Shown here in pieces: positions 52,782 to 63,397 of a stretch of DNA of 64,000 nucleotides. The notes below the pieces were generated by a model that was given only the letters and a program-made list of their open reading frames with translations, was not told the origin of the DNA and searched no databases. How positions within the stretch are numbered: the stretch's first letter is position 1; each line of letters begins with the position of its first letter. Position numbers and translations under genes: made by a program. The stretch comes from Peteryoungia desertarenae (GTDB lineage Bacteria > Pseudomonadota > Alphaproteobacteria > Rhizobiales > Rhizobiaceae). The stretch lies in assembly GCF_005860795.2 (NCBI RefSeq), contig NZ_CP058351.1, positions 124,001-188,000 on the forward strand, read 5' to 3'.

Positions 52782-54968
52782 ATGTTTGATCGCATGCGCC
52801 TGAGCCACAAAATCTATGCCGGATTCGGATTTGTTATCTCGCTCCTCGCCGCATCCGTGCTTTTGTCACTCTGGACTGCCGAGCGCAGCACCGAGGAGTT
52901 CAACAGATATGCGTCCAACTCGGATCTTTGGGTTGGCGCCGAGCAGATGCAATCCTATATCCTCAGTGCCCGCGTGGCCTTCCTCAAATACAGGTTCCAG
53001 GACGACGATACGGCACGGCAGACTGTTTTTGACAATCTTTCAGCGGCCGAAAAATTCGCAGACACCATCATTGCATCGACGCCTTCTGATGAAGTTCGCC
53101 AATATATGACCACGCTCAAAGAGCGGGTGAACGCCTATCGTGGCGGGTTCACGCGCTTTCAGGCTCTGGAGCCACAGCGAGATCAGCTGGTCAATGAACA
53201 ACTGGATGTAATCGGTCCGGCGATACAGGTCGCTGTCTCTGAACTGGCCGGCTCTGTGGGTCGGACCGTTGAAGCCTCTTCGGGCGCTGACATCGATCGG
53301 TTGCGGGTATCGCTTACAACGCTCAGGCTTCAGGCGAACAAATATCTTCTCAACAATCGTGAGGAGGATTTCCGAGCGGCCAGAGACGCGGCGGAGGCCG
53401 CTCAGCAGGAGCTTGGCCTGCTCCGCAAAGCCGTCCAGGACGAGACCTTGCAGGTAGAGATAGACGATGTTGGAGCCAGCCTGACGGCTTATGATCTGGC
53501 GCTGCGTAACGTCTATGAGGTAATCACCGAGAGAAACGAAATCGCCTCCAGGGTGATGGACGCCAATGGTGGAGCCGCGTCCAGCGAAATCCACAGTTTG
53601 ACAACCTCCCTTGGGACGATCGAGGGCGAGATACAGTCGGAAATCCTGGCCTCCAAGGAACGCTCGGCAAAGTGGCTTCTTCTGCTGGGTTTGGGTGGTT
53701 TCACGCTATCGGTCGGGGCCGCTTACCTGATCTCCAACAGTCTCACGCGACCATTGGCTCGCATGACGAATGCCATGGGCGAATTGGCGAACAATCGGCT
53801 TCAGACCGAGATCCCCGGCATAGGGTTCAACAATGAAATAGGTTTTATGGCCTCGGCAGTGGCGGTTTTCCGCGACAATGCGATTGAACGTGTGCGGCTC
53901 GAAGGCGAGGCGCACAAGAACCAGAGCGAAGTCGAACGGGAACGCCTTGAGCGGGAACGTCAACAGGCGCTCGAGGCAGAGGAAATCCGCTTTGCCGTGG
54001 TAAGCCTCGGTCAGGCATTGGAGGAATTGTCGAAAGGCAAGCTCAACTTCAGGTTAAGCCAGGCTTTCGTCCCGAAGCTTGACCAGGTCCGTCTCGACTT
54101 CAATGCCGCGATGGAAACTTTGGAAGGTGCCATCCGCAGTGTTGGACAGAATGCCGAGGCGATTGCTTCCGGTTCAAACCAGATCCGAAGTGCAGCCGAC
54201 GATCTTTCAAGGCGAACCGAACAGCAGGCAGCTTCCGTCGAGGAGACGGCGGCCGCTCTCGAGCAGATCACTCAAACCGTAAATGATTCAAGTCGTCGCG
54301 CCGAAGAGGCCGGGGTCCTGGTGCGCGATACGCGCGCCGCAGCAGAACTGTCCGGGAACGTCGTCAGCCAAGCGGTTGATGCCATGCAGCAGATTGAAAC
54401 CTCTTCGCAGGAGATTTCGAGCATCATCAGCGTTATCGACGAGATCGCGTTCCAGACAAACTTGCTGGCACTCAATGCCGGTGTCGAGGCTGCCCGAGCC
54501 GGTGAAGCCGGCAAGGGGTTTGCCGTGGTGGCGCAGGAGGTCCGAGAACTTGCCCAGCGTTCGGCGACGGCTGCCAAGGAGATCAAACTGCTGATTTCAC
54601 GCTCGGGAGACCAGGTCCAGACGGGCGTGAAACTTGTTTCGGATACGGGCAACGCCCTGCGCGAGATTATTTCGCAGGTCAAGCTTGTCAGCAGCAATGT
54701 GGCCGCAATCGTTGATGCAGCCAAAGAACAGGCAGCTGCCTTGCGTGAGGTCAACAGTGCTGTTGCGATGCTCGATCAAAGCACCCAGCAGAACGCTGCC
54801 ATGGTTGAAGAGTCCACGGCAGCAAGTCATTCGCTTTCCAGGGAAGCTGAAGCACTCTTTTCGCTTGTATCGCGTTTCGACATAAGCGCGGATCAAGGCA
54901 TCATAAGTGCTGAAGGCAATACACGTTTGTCGAAGGTCGGGGCAGATCACCATGCCCAGGCAGCTTGA
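52782..54968 (+). CDS. Methyl-accepting chemotaxis protein
   Basis: A 728-residue receptor. Transmembrane helix 1 lies at about 11-33, a helical periplasmic sensor follows, helix 2 at about 297-318 ([19 protein letters not shown]), HAMP at about 320-372 and the signalling domain at about 440-690. The hairpin tip reads [20 protein letters not shown], then [20 protein letters not shown], as in the long cytoplasmic class typical of alphaproteobacteria. It ends DHHAQAA, with no CheR-tethering pentapeptide. It stands alone between insertion-sequence debris; the ligand is unknown. Confidence 0.92.
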   Translation: MFDRMRLSHKIYAGFGFVISLLAASVLLSLWTAERSTEEFNRYASNSDLWVGAEQMQSYILSARVAFLKYRFQDDDTARQTVFDNLSAAEKFADTIIASTPSDEVRQYMTTLKERVNAYRGGFTRFQALEPQRDQLVNEQLDVIGPAIQVAVSELAGSVGRTVEASSGADIDRLRVSLTTLRLQANKYLLNNREEDFRAARDAAEAAQQELGLLRKAVQDETLQVEIDDVGASLTAYDLALRNVYEVITERNEIASRVMDANGGAASSEIHSLTTSLGTIEGEIQSEILASKERSAKWLLLLGLGGFTLSVGAAYLISNSLTRPLARMTNAMGELANNRLQTEIPGIGFNNEIGFMASAVAVFRDNAIERVRLEGEAHKNQSEVERERLERERQQALEAEEIRFAVVSLGQALEELSKGKLNFRLSQAFVPKLDQVRLDFNAAMETLEGAIRSVGQNAEAIASGSNQIRSAADDLSRRTEQQAASVEETAAALEQITQTVNDSSRRAEEAGVLVRDTRAAAELSGNVVSQAVDAMQQIETSSQEISSIISVIDEIAFQTNLLALNAGVEAARAGEAGKGFAVVAQEVRELAQRSATAAKEIKLLISRSGDQVQTGVKLVSDTGNALREIISQVKLVSSNVAAIVDAAKEQAAALREVNSAVAMLDQSTQQNAAMVEESTAASHSLSREAEALFSLVSRFDISADQGIISAEGNTRLSKVGADHHAQAA

Positions 54969-55342
54969 TGACTGACTTGAGTTTGGCAAGACTTCCGTCA
55001 TGAAGGGCTGCTTCTGCAGCCCTACCGTGACGCTGTTGCGGTTCCGAAGCTCAAGCGCTTCTTCAAACTGTCAATGTGGTGTTTCGAAGGCTCAGGATTG
55101 GTTTCAAAAGCATGGCCGCCGCGCTTTGATTTCTGTGGGCGGGCTGCCTCGCCGATCACGATGATGGTCACCCACGGCTTACGCTGCACGAACGGTCAGC
55201 GCTGGAAGCGATGATGATCCTATGGACAATGATCACCTGATTGATCAGCATCTTCCTTAAGGATTGCCCGAGTGAAACCTCGTGTGGTGGGTTCCCAAGT
55301 CCGCGGACACCGTCTCCCATTCGTCAAATGTTGGAAGTCATA
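54969..55342. other. Unassigned DNA after the receptor gene
   Basis: No gene supported and no clear terminator. It leads into insertion-sequence fragments. Confidence 0.35.
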
Positions 55343-55470
55343 TGCCCTTCACGACCTGTCACATCTCCAAGATGGAAGTGCTATCCGACCGTGAGCGCCG
55401 CCATCGCTGGTTGACGGCCGAGAAACTGCCGATGGTGCGGGAAAACTACGAGCCTGATATCACGTGTTTA
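55343..55470 (+). pseudogene. IS66-type OrfA fragment
   Basis: HISKMEVLSDRERRHRWLTA, then EKLPMVRENYEPD, matches the start of IS66-family TnpA/OrfA proteins (typically VEVLTGPERRRRWS). The HTH that should follow is lost. Confidence 0.5.
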
Positions 55471-55489
55471 AGGCGAGCGGTCGCTAAAG

Positions 55490-55786
55490 GACAATTGCGA
55501 TGCTGAGCTTGGCGACATGGGAGCCCTGGCGCGTCTCCGGCCAGTGTTGTCGCTGAACGGGTCCGCGATGATCCTGGTGAACGAAGCGCCGTTTATGACC
55601 CTGCAAGACGCGATGACCCGCGATCAGCGTACCGCTTTCAAAGATCCGGACGTCGACGTAGAGGGAGGCGTCCTCAACCAGTTGGCTTCGCGTCTCATCC
55701 GAAACGCTTTTGGTGTTGCCACCAATGCTGACCATGCCCTCCCGCGACACGTGCTGCTCCACCTTCAGACCTGATGTGATCGGCAA
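55490..55786 (-). pseudogene. IS21-type IstA C-terminal fragment
   Basis: The reverse strand encodes EQHVSREGMVSIGGNTKSVS, then VDVRIFESGTLIAGHRVLQG. These are the C-terminal beta-strand segments of IS21-family IstA proteins. The integrase core and IstB are absent. Confidence 0.6.
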
Positions 55787-56117
55787 CGTCGACTGTCTGC
55801 AGGTTGTGTGCCTGCACGGTGCCTCGCGATAATATAGAAAACGCTAAAGGAAGCGGATCTTTATTTAGTTATCTGTTATAACCGGCAAGTCGCTATCCTG
55901 GCAGCCCCAGCAAGCTCGCTTGGTCCGGGACAGGGTTATCTCTGATGAAGAAATCATACGCTAAAGCGCCGGGTGAGTTGTCCGGCATCAGACCGGTCAA
56001 GCGGTTCAGCTGCAGGCGGCCTGTCACGGAAAGTGCAGAAAATCTTAATTGAACAATTAGCGCCTATTAAATCATTTGCGTCTAAGACGGACGTTGATTA
56101 CGCAGCTCGATCGTCTG

Positions 56118-57410
56118 ATGTCGTTTGTCAAAGACAGGAATGCAAATGTTGCGATCATGTTCGCACTTACCATTCCCATTCCGATCATTCTGTGCGGAGG
56201 CGCCCTCGACATCGGCCGGCATGAACTGATGCGGGTGCAGCTGCAGGATGCCGTCGACCGGGGTGTGCTTGCCGCAGCCTCCCTGACACAAACTCAGGAT
56301 TTCGAAGCCACGCTGTCGGACTATGTCAAGGCGCTCGATTTCGGTGATGCCGTTGCGCTGAGCAAGAAGGCCGACCTGTCTCTGAATGCCCGCCAGGTAT
56401 CAGTGACGGCTGAATACAAAATGCAAACCTATTTTCTCCCGTTGATTGGTATTGACGAGCTCACGGTCGTCGCTTCGGCGGAAGCCCGTGAAGCCAAGCG
56501 CAATATCGAATTATCGCTGATGCTCGACATGTCGGGCTCGATGATCACCAATGACCGTATCGGCAAACTCAAGAATGCGGCCAAGGCGTTCATCGACCAG
56601 GTTCTGACAGATGAGGCAGCCAAGCATACGACGATCAGTATCGTTCCATATGCGGGGCAGGTGAATATCGGAGAAAAGGTTTTCAATCGCCTTGGTGGAA
56701 GCTCGGCGCGTATGCATGGTTACAGCTCGTGTTTTGCCCTGACGGCGGATGACCACGATGGCTCTGCACCGGATTTCAGCAAGCGTCCCCAGGTTGCTCA
56801 CTACACGAACTGGAACTTTGGGCGTACGGACATGAACTGGTGGTGATGTCCCGATGAAACGACATCCATTACATATCATTCAAATGATGCTGCCTTCTTG
56901 AAAAGCAGGATCGATGAAATGGTGATGCATGACGGAACCGGAACGCATAATGCCATGCAATGGGGTTTTTGGCTGCTGGATCCGGGGTCCAGGAAAATCA
57001 CGGAGGCTGCTGTGAAAGGCGGCGTCATGGCGGAAGAATTCAAGGATCGTCCTGCAGCATTCGATGACACCGAGACCGTCAAATACATCGTTTTGATGAC
57101 AGATGGTGCCATTTCCGATCAATTCAGCCCCAGAGACCCAGATCGCGATCCGTTCAAGCTGCCACCGAACAACAAACGCGACTACGCCGCCAATGAGGCG
57201 GTCAAACGTTTCGAGGCTGCATGCCAGCAGGCAAAGGACAAGAATATTACCGTCTTTACAATTGGCTTTGAGGTGAACAGCACGGCAGAGGCTCAAATGA
57301 AGAAGTGTGCCAGCTCCGCGGCACATTTTTACAAGGTGAGCGGCCTTGCCATTGAAGATGCCTTCAAGTCGATATCGACGACCCTCAACAAGCTTCGGTT
57401 GACCCAGTGA
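56118..57410 (+). pseudogene. TadG-like pilus-assembly protein with vWA domain, in-frame stop
   Basis: A 430-codon frame broken only by TGA at 56844-56846. The N-terminus has the TadE/TadG-type helix (VAIMFALTIPIPIILCGGAL). The vWA MIDAS is LMLDMSGSM at about residues 134-142 and the later strand is YIVLMTDGAIS. The stop follows two Trp codons (DMNWW) and the same frame continues CPDETTSITYHSNDAAFL, where homologues commonly have a Trp-Cys-Pro run, so TGG to TGA is likely. A TTG at 56076 is an alternative start. It would be membrane-anchored and work with the two TadE genes downstream. It may be inactive or a sequencing artefact. Confidence 0.75.
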
Positions 57411-57946
57411 TGGCGAAAGGGTCGAAATTTCGTTCCCGTTGGTGCAGGCTCGCCACAGACCGCGGGGGATCAACGGCTGTCGAATTTGCCCTTGTCGCGC
57501 CTCTCTTCTTGTCCTTGCTGTTTTCGGCAATCGAAATGGGTTGGGTCATGACACAGTCCATGGTGCTGGAATCGGCTGTCAATCGTACGGCAAGATCCAT
57601 GCAGGTTAACGCCGGGACCGTGTCGGCGAAGGATTTCAAGGCGTCAGTGTGTGAGCATGCCAGCATCTTGAAGAACTGTGAAGAAAACCTGATCTTCGAG
57701 CTTTCTCCCGTTGGACAGAAGTCCGATATCCCTTCGGATCAGACTCCTTGTATCGACAGGGCGAACGCTGCCACTCCCGTGACCAAGTTCAATCCCGGCA
57801 GTGGCAATGAGATTGTTTTTGGTCGTGCCTGTTTTGTTGTGGATCCCCTGACACCCGGATTGGGTGTCGCCCTGTCCCTGCCGCTTGACGCATCTGGCGG
57901 GTTGCGACTAACGGCCCGTTTTGCCTTTGTGACGGAAGCCATATGA
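57410..57946 (+). CDS. TadE-family pilus-assembly pseudopilin-like protein 1
   Basis: A 178-residue protein with the TadE N-terminal motif (DRGGSTAVEFALVAPLFLSL), including the Glu at the membrane helix start, and a periplasmic C-terminal domain with several Cys. It overlaps the previous stop (TGATG) and the next start, so the three genes form one operon. It is thought to act in Flp pilus assembly; no tadA, cpaB or flp genes are in the window. Confidence 0.85.
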   Translation: MAKGSKFRSRWCRLATDRGGSTAVEFALVAPLFLSLLFSAIEMGWVMTQSMVLESAVNRTARSMQVNAGTVSAKDFKASVCEHASILKNCEENLIFELSPVGQKSDIPSDQTPCIDRANAATPVTKFNPGSGNEIVFGRACFVVDPLTPGLGVALSLPLDASGGLRLTARFAFVTEAI

Positions 57947-58458
57947 TGAAGGGGTTGGTCGGCGACAGAAGCGGGACGGCTGGCGTCGAATTCGCACTTT
58001 TGATTCCGATGCTGATCCTGCTTTTTCTCGGTACTATTACCCTGTTTGATCTTTACCGCGAATACTGGCGGCAGGTTCAGGCAACGCATATCGTCTCTGA
58101 TCTGATCTCTCGCGAGACGGTGGTCTCTGATGCCTATCTGACCAAGGTCTTCGATGTCTATTCGGGCCTCCTCAACGTTGAGGCAGCAGGCAAAGCCATG
58201 CGGATATCGAGTGTGACCTTCAACGGCAAGGATTACATTTCTGTCTGGACGGTTGAGAAGGGTGACCCAGATCTGATCCCGAAACAGAAGCTTTCAAATG
58301 CCGGGTTGCCGGCAATGTCCTCCACGGATACCGTCATCTATGTCGAGAGCTTCGGTACTCACAAACCCTTCAGCAGCTATCTGGGCTTTGCCAACATGAC
58401 CTTTGCCGAAGCGGCTGTTGCAAGACCTCGCTTCGTATCGGCGATCATCAAGGAATAG
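57943..58458 (+). CDS. TadE-family pilus-assembly pseudopilin-like protein 2
   Basis: A 171-residue protein with the TadE motif (DRSGTAGVEFALLIPMLILL) and one N-terminal membrane helix. Start by ATGA overlap with the previous gene; an ATG at 57946 is an alternative. Last gene of the TadG-TadE-TadE set. The 58459-58739 gap after it shows nothing recognisable. Confidence 0.85.
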   Translation: MMKGLVGDRSGTAGVEFALLIPMLILLFLGTITLFDLYREYWRQVQATHIVSDLISRETVVSDAYLTKVFDVYSGLLNVEAAGKAMRISSVTFNGKDYISVWTVEKGDPDLIPKQKLSNAGLPAMSSTDTVIYVESFGTHKPFSSYLGFANMTFAEAAVARPRFVSAIIKE

Positions 58459-58739
58459 GGAGCCATGCTTCGCTGTTTGACTGCCCTGTCAAACGGGGGC
58501 CGGGGCAGGGATCAGCACTTGAATGAGATGTGGTCTGCGATGAGCCCGGAGACCTTCTGTTCAGTCGTTCAGGCAGAACGCCACCCTCGTCAACCGCCAC
58601 CGTGATTGGGATGGATTGACCTTTGCCCGGATCGGACAGAACCCCCTGTCGCGGTCCCCGGTAGGGCGTCGCCAGGCGGTAAGGCATCGGTTTCTGGTGC
58701 CGACGGTCCCAGGTTCTGGTCATGGCGCCCCAGCCACGT

Positions 58740-59978
58740 TCACCGACTTTCCGCTTCGACACGGCGCAGAGTGGCCAGGACCTCATCCACCGTGATCCCG
58801 GGTTGCCAGAGCGCATCGTCGAGTGCCATCCAGAACCGCACCGCAGCCGTTGGGGAATCGGTATGTGGCTCCAGTTGATAGGTGCTCACTGCCGGATCGG
58901 CAATCTTGAACAGGGCCAGCCGCGCACAGTCATCAAGATCGCCGGTTTCGGTATCGAGCCGGGGCGGTATCGAACCCTTGATGTTGGAAAAGGCCACCTG
59001 CACCTTGGGGTCCATGGTCGCCGCGATGATCTGTGCCTGCGCCATCCTGATTTCGGGATTCGCCGAAGGCGGAAAGGCAAGACTGTCGACCACAACGGTC
59101 AGGAGCCAGTCGTTGCCGGGCGGCACGAGGCAGGCAATCTGATCGCGGCGGTTATCGCCGACCGGCGGCAGCTCGCCTTTCAGCCAGTCGCCCATCAGGT
59201 AAAACGCTGCCTTGCCCTCGATCAAGTCACTGGCCCCCTCACTCCAACTGCGCTTGCTCTTGTCGCGCGACAACAGCGGATTGAGATCCACAAGCGTCTG
59301 GACGACCTCCTTGAGGCGCGGATGCTGCAACACGGCCTGCCAGTCCGGTCGCTGATTGGCCTTGTCCGGCGGGCCGATCAAGTCTGCAAGCACGGCGCGC
59401 AGCAGGATGGCGCGCACCCAGTCATCGTCGGTGACAACCAGCGGCTCGATGCCCTGCTCCTTGAGCCGGCGTGCGGTCGCGACGATATCGGCCCAGCTCT
59501 TCGGCAGCGCAAGACCGTGGTCGGCAAGGACCGCCTTGTTGACCCAGAGCCAGTTTTCCACATGCACGCCGACGGGGACGAAATGGATCTTGCCCTTGTG
59601 GCTGATGCGGTCCAACACCACCGGTGCCAGAACATCGCTCCAGCCTGATGTCGGGGTCAGCGCATTGATCTCGGAAAACATGCCGAGTTCGATGAAATGC
59701 TTGGTGTCGCCGTCCTGATACCAGTGCAGGGCCGCAGGTGGGCGGCCATCGCCATAAAGCCGCATGAAGGTCTTGCGCAGCTCCACGCTGGTGGGCATAT
59801 GCACCACGGTCATGGTGCCGCCGCGGCGAGTGACTGCGCTCGAAATCTCCTGAAGCGCTGCCGTTTCGCCCTTCGAGTTCCAATGGGTCATCAGATCGGC
59901 TGCCTCGGGCTGCTGCCCGACCGTCTGGAAGAGCATGAATAGGCAGAGCGCCAGGCGATGGGGCATCAGGTTCAACAT
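58740..59978 (-). CDS. Orphan ABC-type solute-binding protein (family 1)
   Basis: A 412-residue periplasmic protein with a signal peptide of about 27 residues (ending PEAA-DLM). LMTHWNSKGETAALQEISSA at the start and YLMGDWLKGELPP in the middle place it with sugar-type binding proteins. No ABC permease or ATPase is nearby. It is downstream of the GGDEF-EAL gene on the same strand with about 100 bp between, so it may serve as that protein's ligand sensor rather than in transport (see findings). The ligand is unknown. Confidence 0.88.
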   Translation of the reverse strand: MLNLMPHRLALCLFMLFQTVGQQPEAADLMTHWNSKGETAALQEISSAVTRRGGTMTVVHMPTSVELRKTFMRLYGDGRPPAALHWYQDGDTKHFIELGMFSEINALTPTSGWSDVLAPVVLDRISHKGKIHFVPVGVHVENWLWVNKAVLADHGLALPKSWADIVATARRLKEQGIEPLVVTDDDWVRAILLRAVLADLIGPPDKANQRPDWQAVLQHPRLKEVVQTLVDLNPLLSRDKSKRSWSEGASDLIEGKAAFYLMGDWLKGELPPVGDNRRDQIACLVPPGNDWLLTVVVDSLAFPPSANPEIRMAQAQIIAATMDPKVQVAFSNIKGSIPPRLDTETGDLDDCARLALFKIADPAVSTYQLEPHTDSPTAAVRFWMALDDALWQPGITVDEVLATLRRVEAESR

Positions 59979-60067
59979 CGGTCTCTCGTTCGTCCGGCGA
60001 TCTTGGGCCGGTGTTTCGGTCAGGCATTGCAGGGCCCAATTTCAAGCCTCAATTTGAGGCAAGTGGT

Positions 60068-62167
60068 TCAAACAGGCGCTTCAGGCGGGCATTGGTTGGT
60101 GGAGAACCGGGCGCACCCGTCGCGGACCTCGTTTGCGGCGGTCGGTATCGGATGGGGCGGTCGCGTCGAAACCGGCGATCCACTCGCGCAGTTTCGGCTC
60201 CGGCATCGGCGGCGCAAACAGATAGCCCTGCACCATGGCGCAGTCGAGCTCGGCCAGGAACCGGAACTGCTCCTCCGTCTCGACCCCTCGGCCACGACGC
60301 TGCGGTTCAACCCCTTGGCCAGGGAAATGATGGACCGGACGATCTGCTCATTGGCATCGCTGACGCCGATATCCTTGACGAAGCTGCGGTCGATCTTGAT
60401 CTCGTCGAAGGTGAATTCGCGCAGATGGCTGAGCGAGGCAAAGCCGGTGCCGAAATCATCGAAAGCGATGCGCACGCCGCGCTGCGACAGCCCGTTGACC
60501 ACTTCGTGGATCGTATCGGCCGCGCGCGACACCAGCACATCCTCGGTGATTTCCATGGTGAAGGCCGAGCCTTCCAGGCCATGGCGCTCCAGCGTCTCGA
60601 TCACGCTGGAAAGCCCGGTGCGGCTCGCCAGCAGCGCCTCGGGCATGTTGACGGCCACATGCCTGATCGGCAGGCGCTCGTCGATCCAGCCGCGCATGTC
60701 GCGCCCGGCGGCATCCAGCATGAAGCGGGTGAGATCGGCAATCTTGCCGGCCCTTTGCACTGCCGGCAGGAACAGCGCCGGCGGCAGCAGGCCCTTCTGA
60801 CCATGACGCCAGCGCACCAGCGCCTCGACGCCGATGACGCTGCGCGTCGCCACATGGATTTTCGGCTGATAGAAGGCCTCGAATTCGCCAGCCGACAGGG
60901 CACGGTTGATATCGCGCAAGATGGCGGCTTCCTCGTCGGCGACCTCGCGCTGCCGCGGTGTGATCACATAGGTCGGCCTGCCGCCATTCCTGGCCTCGTA
61001 GAGCGCCTGGTCGGCATAGGCGAGCAGCCGGTCCGGCGTGTCGCGGGCCGATAGGCAGAGCGCACCACCGACCGAGGCCGAAATATCGACATCAAAGCCG
61101 GTTCTTCTCCAGGAAAATGTCAGTGTCTCGCGCACCCGTTCGACCAGGTCGGTCAGACCCTCGGTATCTCTGACCCCGCGCCCCAGGACGGCGAATTCGT
61201 CGCCGCCGAGCCGGGCTACAAGCCCCTTGGCGCCGACCCCCTTTGTCAGGCGTTCCGCCACATCAATCAGGAGCGCGTCGCCCGCATCATGGCCAAAGCT
61301 GTCATTGATCGACTTGAAACGGTTGATGTCGCAGACCACCACGGCAAAGCCTGCCTGCTCATGGGTGGCAGGAATGGTGCTTTCCAGCTCGGTATGGAAG
61401 CGGCGCCGATTGGCAATCCCCGTCAGGCTGTCGCTGAAGGCCTTGCGGCGCAGTTCCGCCGTCCTGTCTTCGGCCCGTTGATATTCGGCGCCGAGCCGGC
61501 GGATCAGCGGTCCGAAGATGAGCCCGGTTTCCAGCGCCAGGATCAGCAAGGTGGCGACCGTCAGTCCGATCTGGACCTGGCGCAGCTGCTGTGCCCTGAG
61601 CCGCGTCTCCGTCTCGATCTCCCGCATCGCTGCCTTGAAGCCGGAAATGATGCCGTCGCCGGTTTGCAGGGCAATATCGACGGCAACCGTGCCATTGTTG
61701 TGATAGCGCAGTTCCCGCAGAGTAAATTCTGAGACATTCTTGGCCCGGATCAGGGCAAAATCCAGCCAGTATTCCAGCCGGTGCGGCGGCTGGCGATAGA
61801 TCGCCACCACATGTTCGGGTATGCCACTGAAGGTCTGACCCTCGCCGGCATCGAGCAGCGCCTTCATCTGCCGGTTAAAGCCTTCGAGTTCGGCGGCGGC
61901 GCTGGCCAGTTTCCGGCGCAACGGCATCAGATCGGCATCACTGGCATCGCTGCGCTCGGAGGCGGCAATCACCATCCGGCTCGCCGTCATCACCGCCATG
62001 AATGCCTGCGTCTGCTGGCTGGCCACCGTGCCTATGCTCGCAGCCCCGGTCTGCATCTTGCCCGCCCAATGCATTAGCACAGCGCCACACAGGGCCACTG
62101 CCGCCAGAATGCCAATGGCCAGCAGGTAGTTTTTCCTGATCAGGGATATCTGGGATTGTATCGTCAT
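60068..62167 (-). CDS. Membrane GGDEF-EAL c-di-GMP protein, frameshifted near the end
   Basis: About 695 residues after correction. Helix 1 is at 14-34, a periplasmic sensor at 35-198, helix 2 at about 199-219, GGDEF at 240-400 and EAL behind it. The cyclase site is RLGGDEFAVLG (321-325) with no RxxD inhibitory site. The phosphodiesterase motifs EALVRW, EITEDVL, DDFGTGFASLSHL and KIDRSFV are intact. At VVAEG the frame breaks: the C-run 60284-60287 (plus strand) is one base short, and in the other frame VETEEQFRFLAELDCAMVQ GYLFAPP continues to a stop at 60081-60083. The start at 62167 is preferred to 62218. Confidence 0.88.
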   Translation of the reverse strand: MTIQSQISLIRKNYLLAIGILAAVALCGAVLMHWAGKMQTGAASIGTVASQQTQAFMAVMTASRMVIAASERSDASDADLMPLRRKLASAAAELEGFNRQMKALLDAGEGQTFSGIPEHVVAIYRQPPHRLEYWLDFALIRAKNVSEFTLRELRYHNNGTVAVDIALQTGDGIISGFKAAMREIETETRLRAQQLRQVQIGLTVATLLILALETGLIFGPLIRRLGAEYQRAEDRTAELRRKAFSDSLTGIANRRRFHTELESTIPATHEQAGFAVVVCDINRFKSINDSFGHDAGDALLIDVAERLTKGVGAKGLVARLGGDEFAVLGRGVRDTEGLTDLVERVRETLTFSWRRTGFDVDISASVGGALCLSARDTPDRLLAYADQALYEARNGGRPTYVITPRQREVADEEAAILRDINRALSAGEFEAFYQPKIHVATRSVIGVEALVRWRHGQKGLLPPALFLPAVQRAGKIADLTRFMLDAAGRDMRGWIDERLPIRHVAVNMPEALLASRTGLSSVIETLERHGLEGSAFTMEITEDVLVSRAADTIHEVVNGLSQRGVRIAFDDFGTGFASLSHLREFTFDEIKIDRSFVKDIGVSDANEQIVRSIISLAKGLNRSVVAEGSRRRSSSGSWPSSTAPWCRAICLRRRCRSRNCASGSPVSTRPPHPIPTAANEVRDGCARFSTNQCPPEAPV

Positions 62168-62299
62168 CAGAAACTCCAGGGCGGAGAATGTTGAATCGAA
62201 TGCTATTTGAGGATTCACTACAGGAGAAGTTAAATTCCCTGCCGAATGTCAATTTTAAGTAAAATAAATCTCAAGTGATCGAAGAAAAGTATTTTAGAC

Positions 62300-62620
62300 A
62301 ACAGAAAGACGCCCCTAATTTAACCTTGAGTTTCAATAGATCTGTCAAAATTATTCAAAGGTTGTGTTGAGACATAGACCTTGGATATGCAGAGCCAGGG
62401 ATTCAATCAGGCCGAATGGGGCTCTCATCACGTTGGATGGGGACCTGGAACTATAGTTGAATTTGCACAAAACCGTATTTCACCTCCGGTGATTGAGGGG
62501 AGGGAACTCGATGTCGGTTGCGACCTGCTCCGGATCAGCGATGGTGTCTCAGCATGTGCTGAAGACGACCCCGGTCTTGATCATGACGAAGCGCTATCCT
62601 GACAAGGCTGGAACGGACAC
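62300..62620. other. Intergenic 320 bp
   Basis: The left part is A/T-rich and probably includes the promoter of the leftward GGDEF-EAL gene. No gene or insertion-sequence end was recognised. Confidence 0.35.
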
Positions 62621-62744
62621 ATGAGGCTTGTCATGGCTGCCGCAGCTTTCCTGGCGAGGCTCGGGCCAATCTGCGCCGCGCGGCGGGTGGCAAACCGAGC
62701 AAGAGGAGTCCAGATCTTCCAGTCGCCGCATGACCCGGACCCAT

Positions 62745-63397
62745 GGATTTATGCCGGACTGCTGGCGCGTTACGGCGCGCTTCTTGAACCGCGCCTCCAT
62801 GAGGGCAACACGCAAATCTACAATGACTTCAAAGAGTTGCGTGTGGCGCGGCTGGCCCTCATCAAGGACAGGGCGGCCGCGAAGAACAGGGCCAAGACCC
62901 TTTCCAACCCGCTCCTGAAGAAACACAACACCGACAGGCTCAGGCAGATCGGGCGCCAGATCAAGGCAGTGGAGGAGGCCATCATGAGTCTGGTTGGCGA
63001 GGACGCAACCTGGCTGGCCCGGTTCTACATCCTCGTATCGATTCCTGGCCTCTCACAGATCACGGCCTTTACGCTCCTCATCGAGATGCCCGAGCTTGGT
63101 GACCTCAATGAAAAGGCTGCGGCAGCCCTTTCCGGTCTTGCTCCGATGAGCCGCCAGTCCGGACGATGGACCGGACGCGCCTTCATCGCCGGCGGAAGGG
63201 CCATCGTCCGCCAATCCCTCTACATGCCCGCTCTCGTTGCCTGTCGCTTCAACCCGGACCTCCGCGCCAAATACAGTCACCTCAAAGCCGCTGGAAAAGC
63301 GCCAGAAGTCGCCATCACCGCCATCATGCCAAAGCTCATCGTCCTCGCTAACGCAATGCTGAAAAACAATCGCAAATGGATCCCAAAACCAGCTTGA
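62745..63397 (+). pseudogene. IS110-family transposase, C-terminal part
   Basis: The frame is open from 62621, but similarity starts at about 62745 (YAGLLARYGALLEPRL). The DEDD catalytic domain (about 110 residues) is missing. The C-terminal domain is complete: FYILVSIPGLSQITAFTLLI and the serine-containing segment MSRQSGRWTGRAFIAGGR. A truncated element cannot transpose by itself. Confidence 0.78.

Noticed and set aside
56844..56846. TGA in the TadG-like gene as a selenocysteine codon
   Set aside because: The position is expected to be Trp next to Trp-Trp, no selenocysteine insertion hairpin was seen, and vWA proteins are not selenoproteins.
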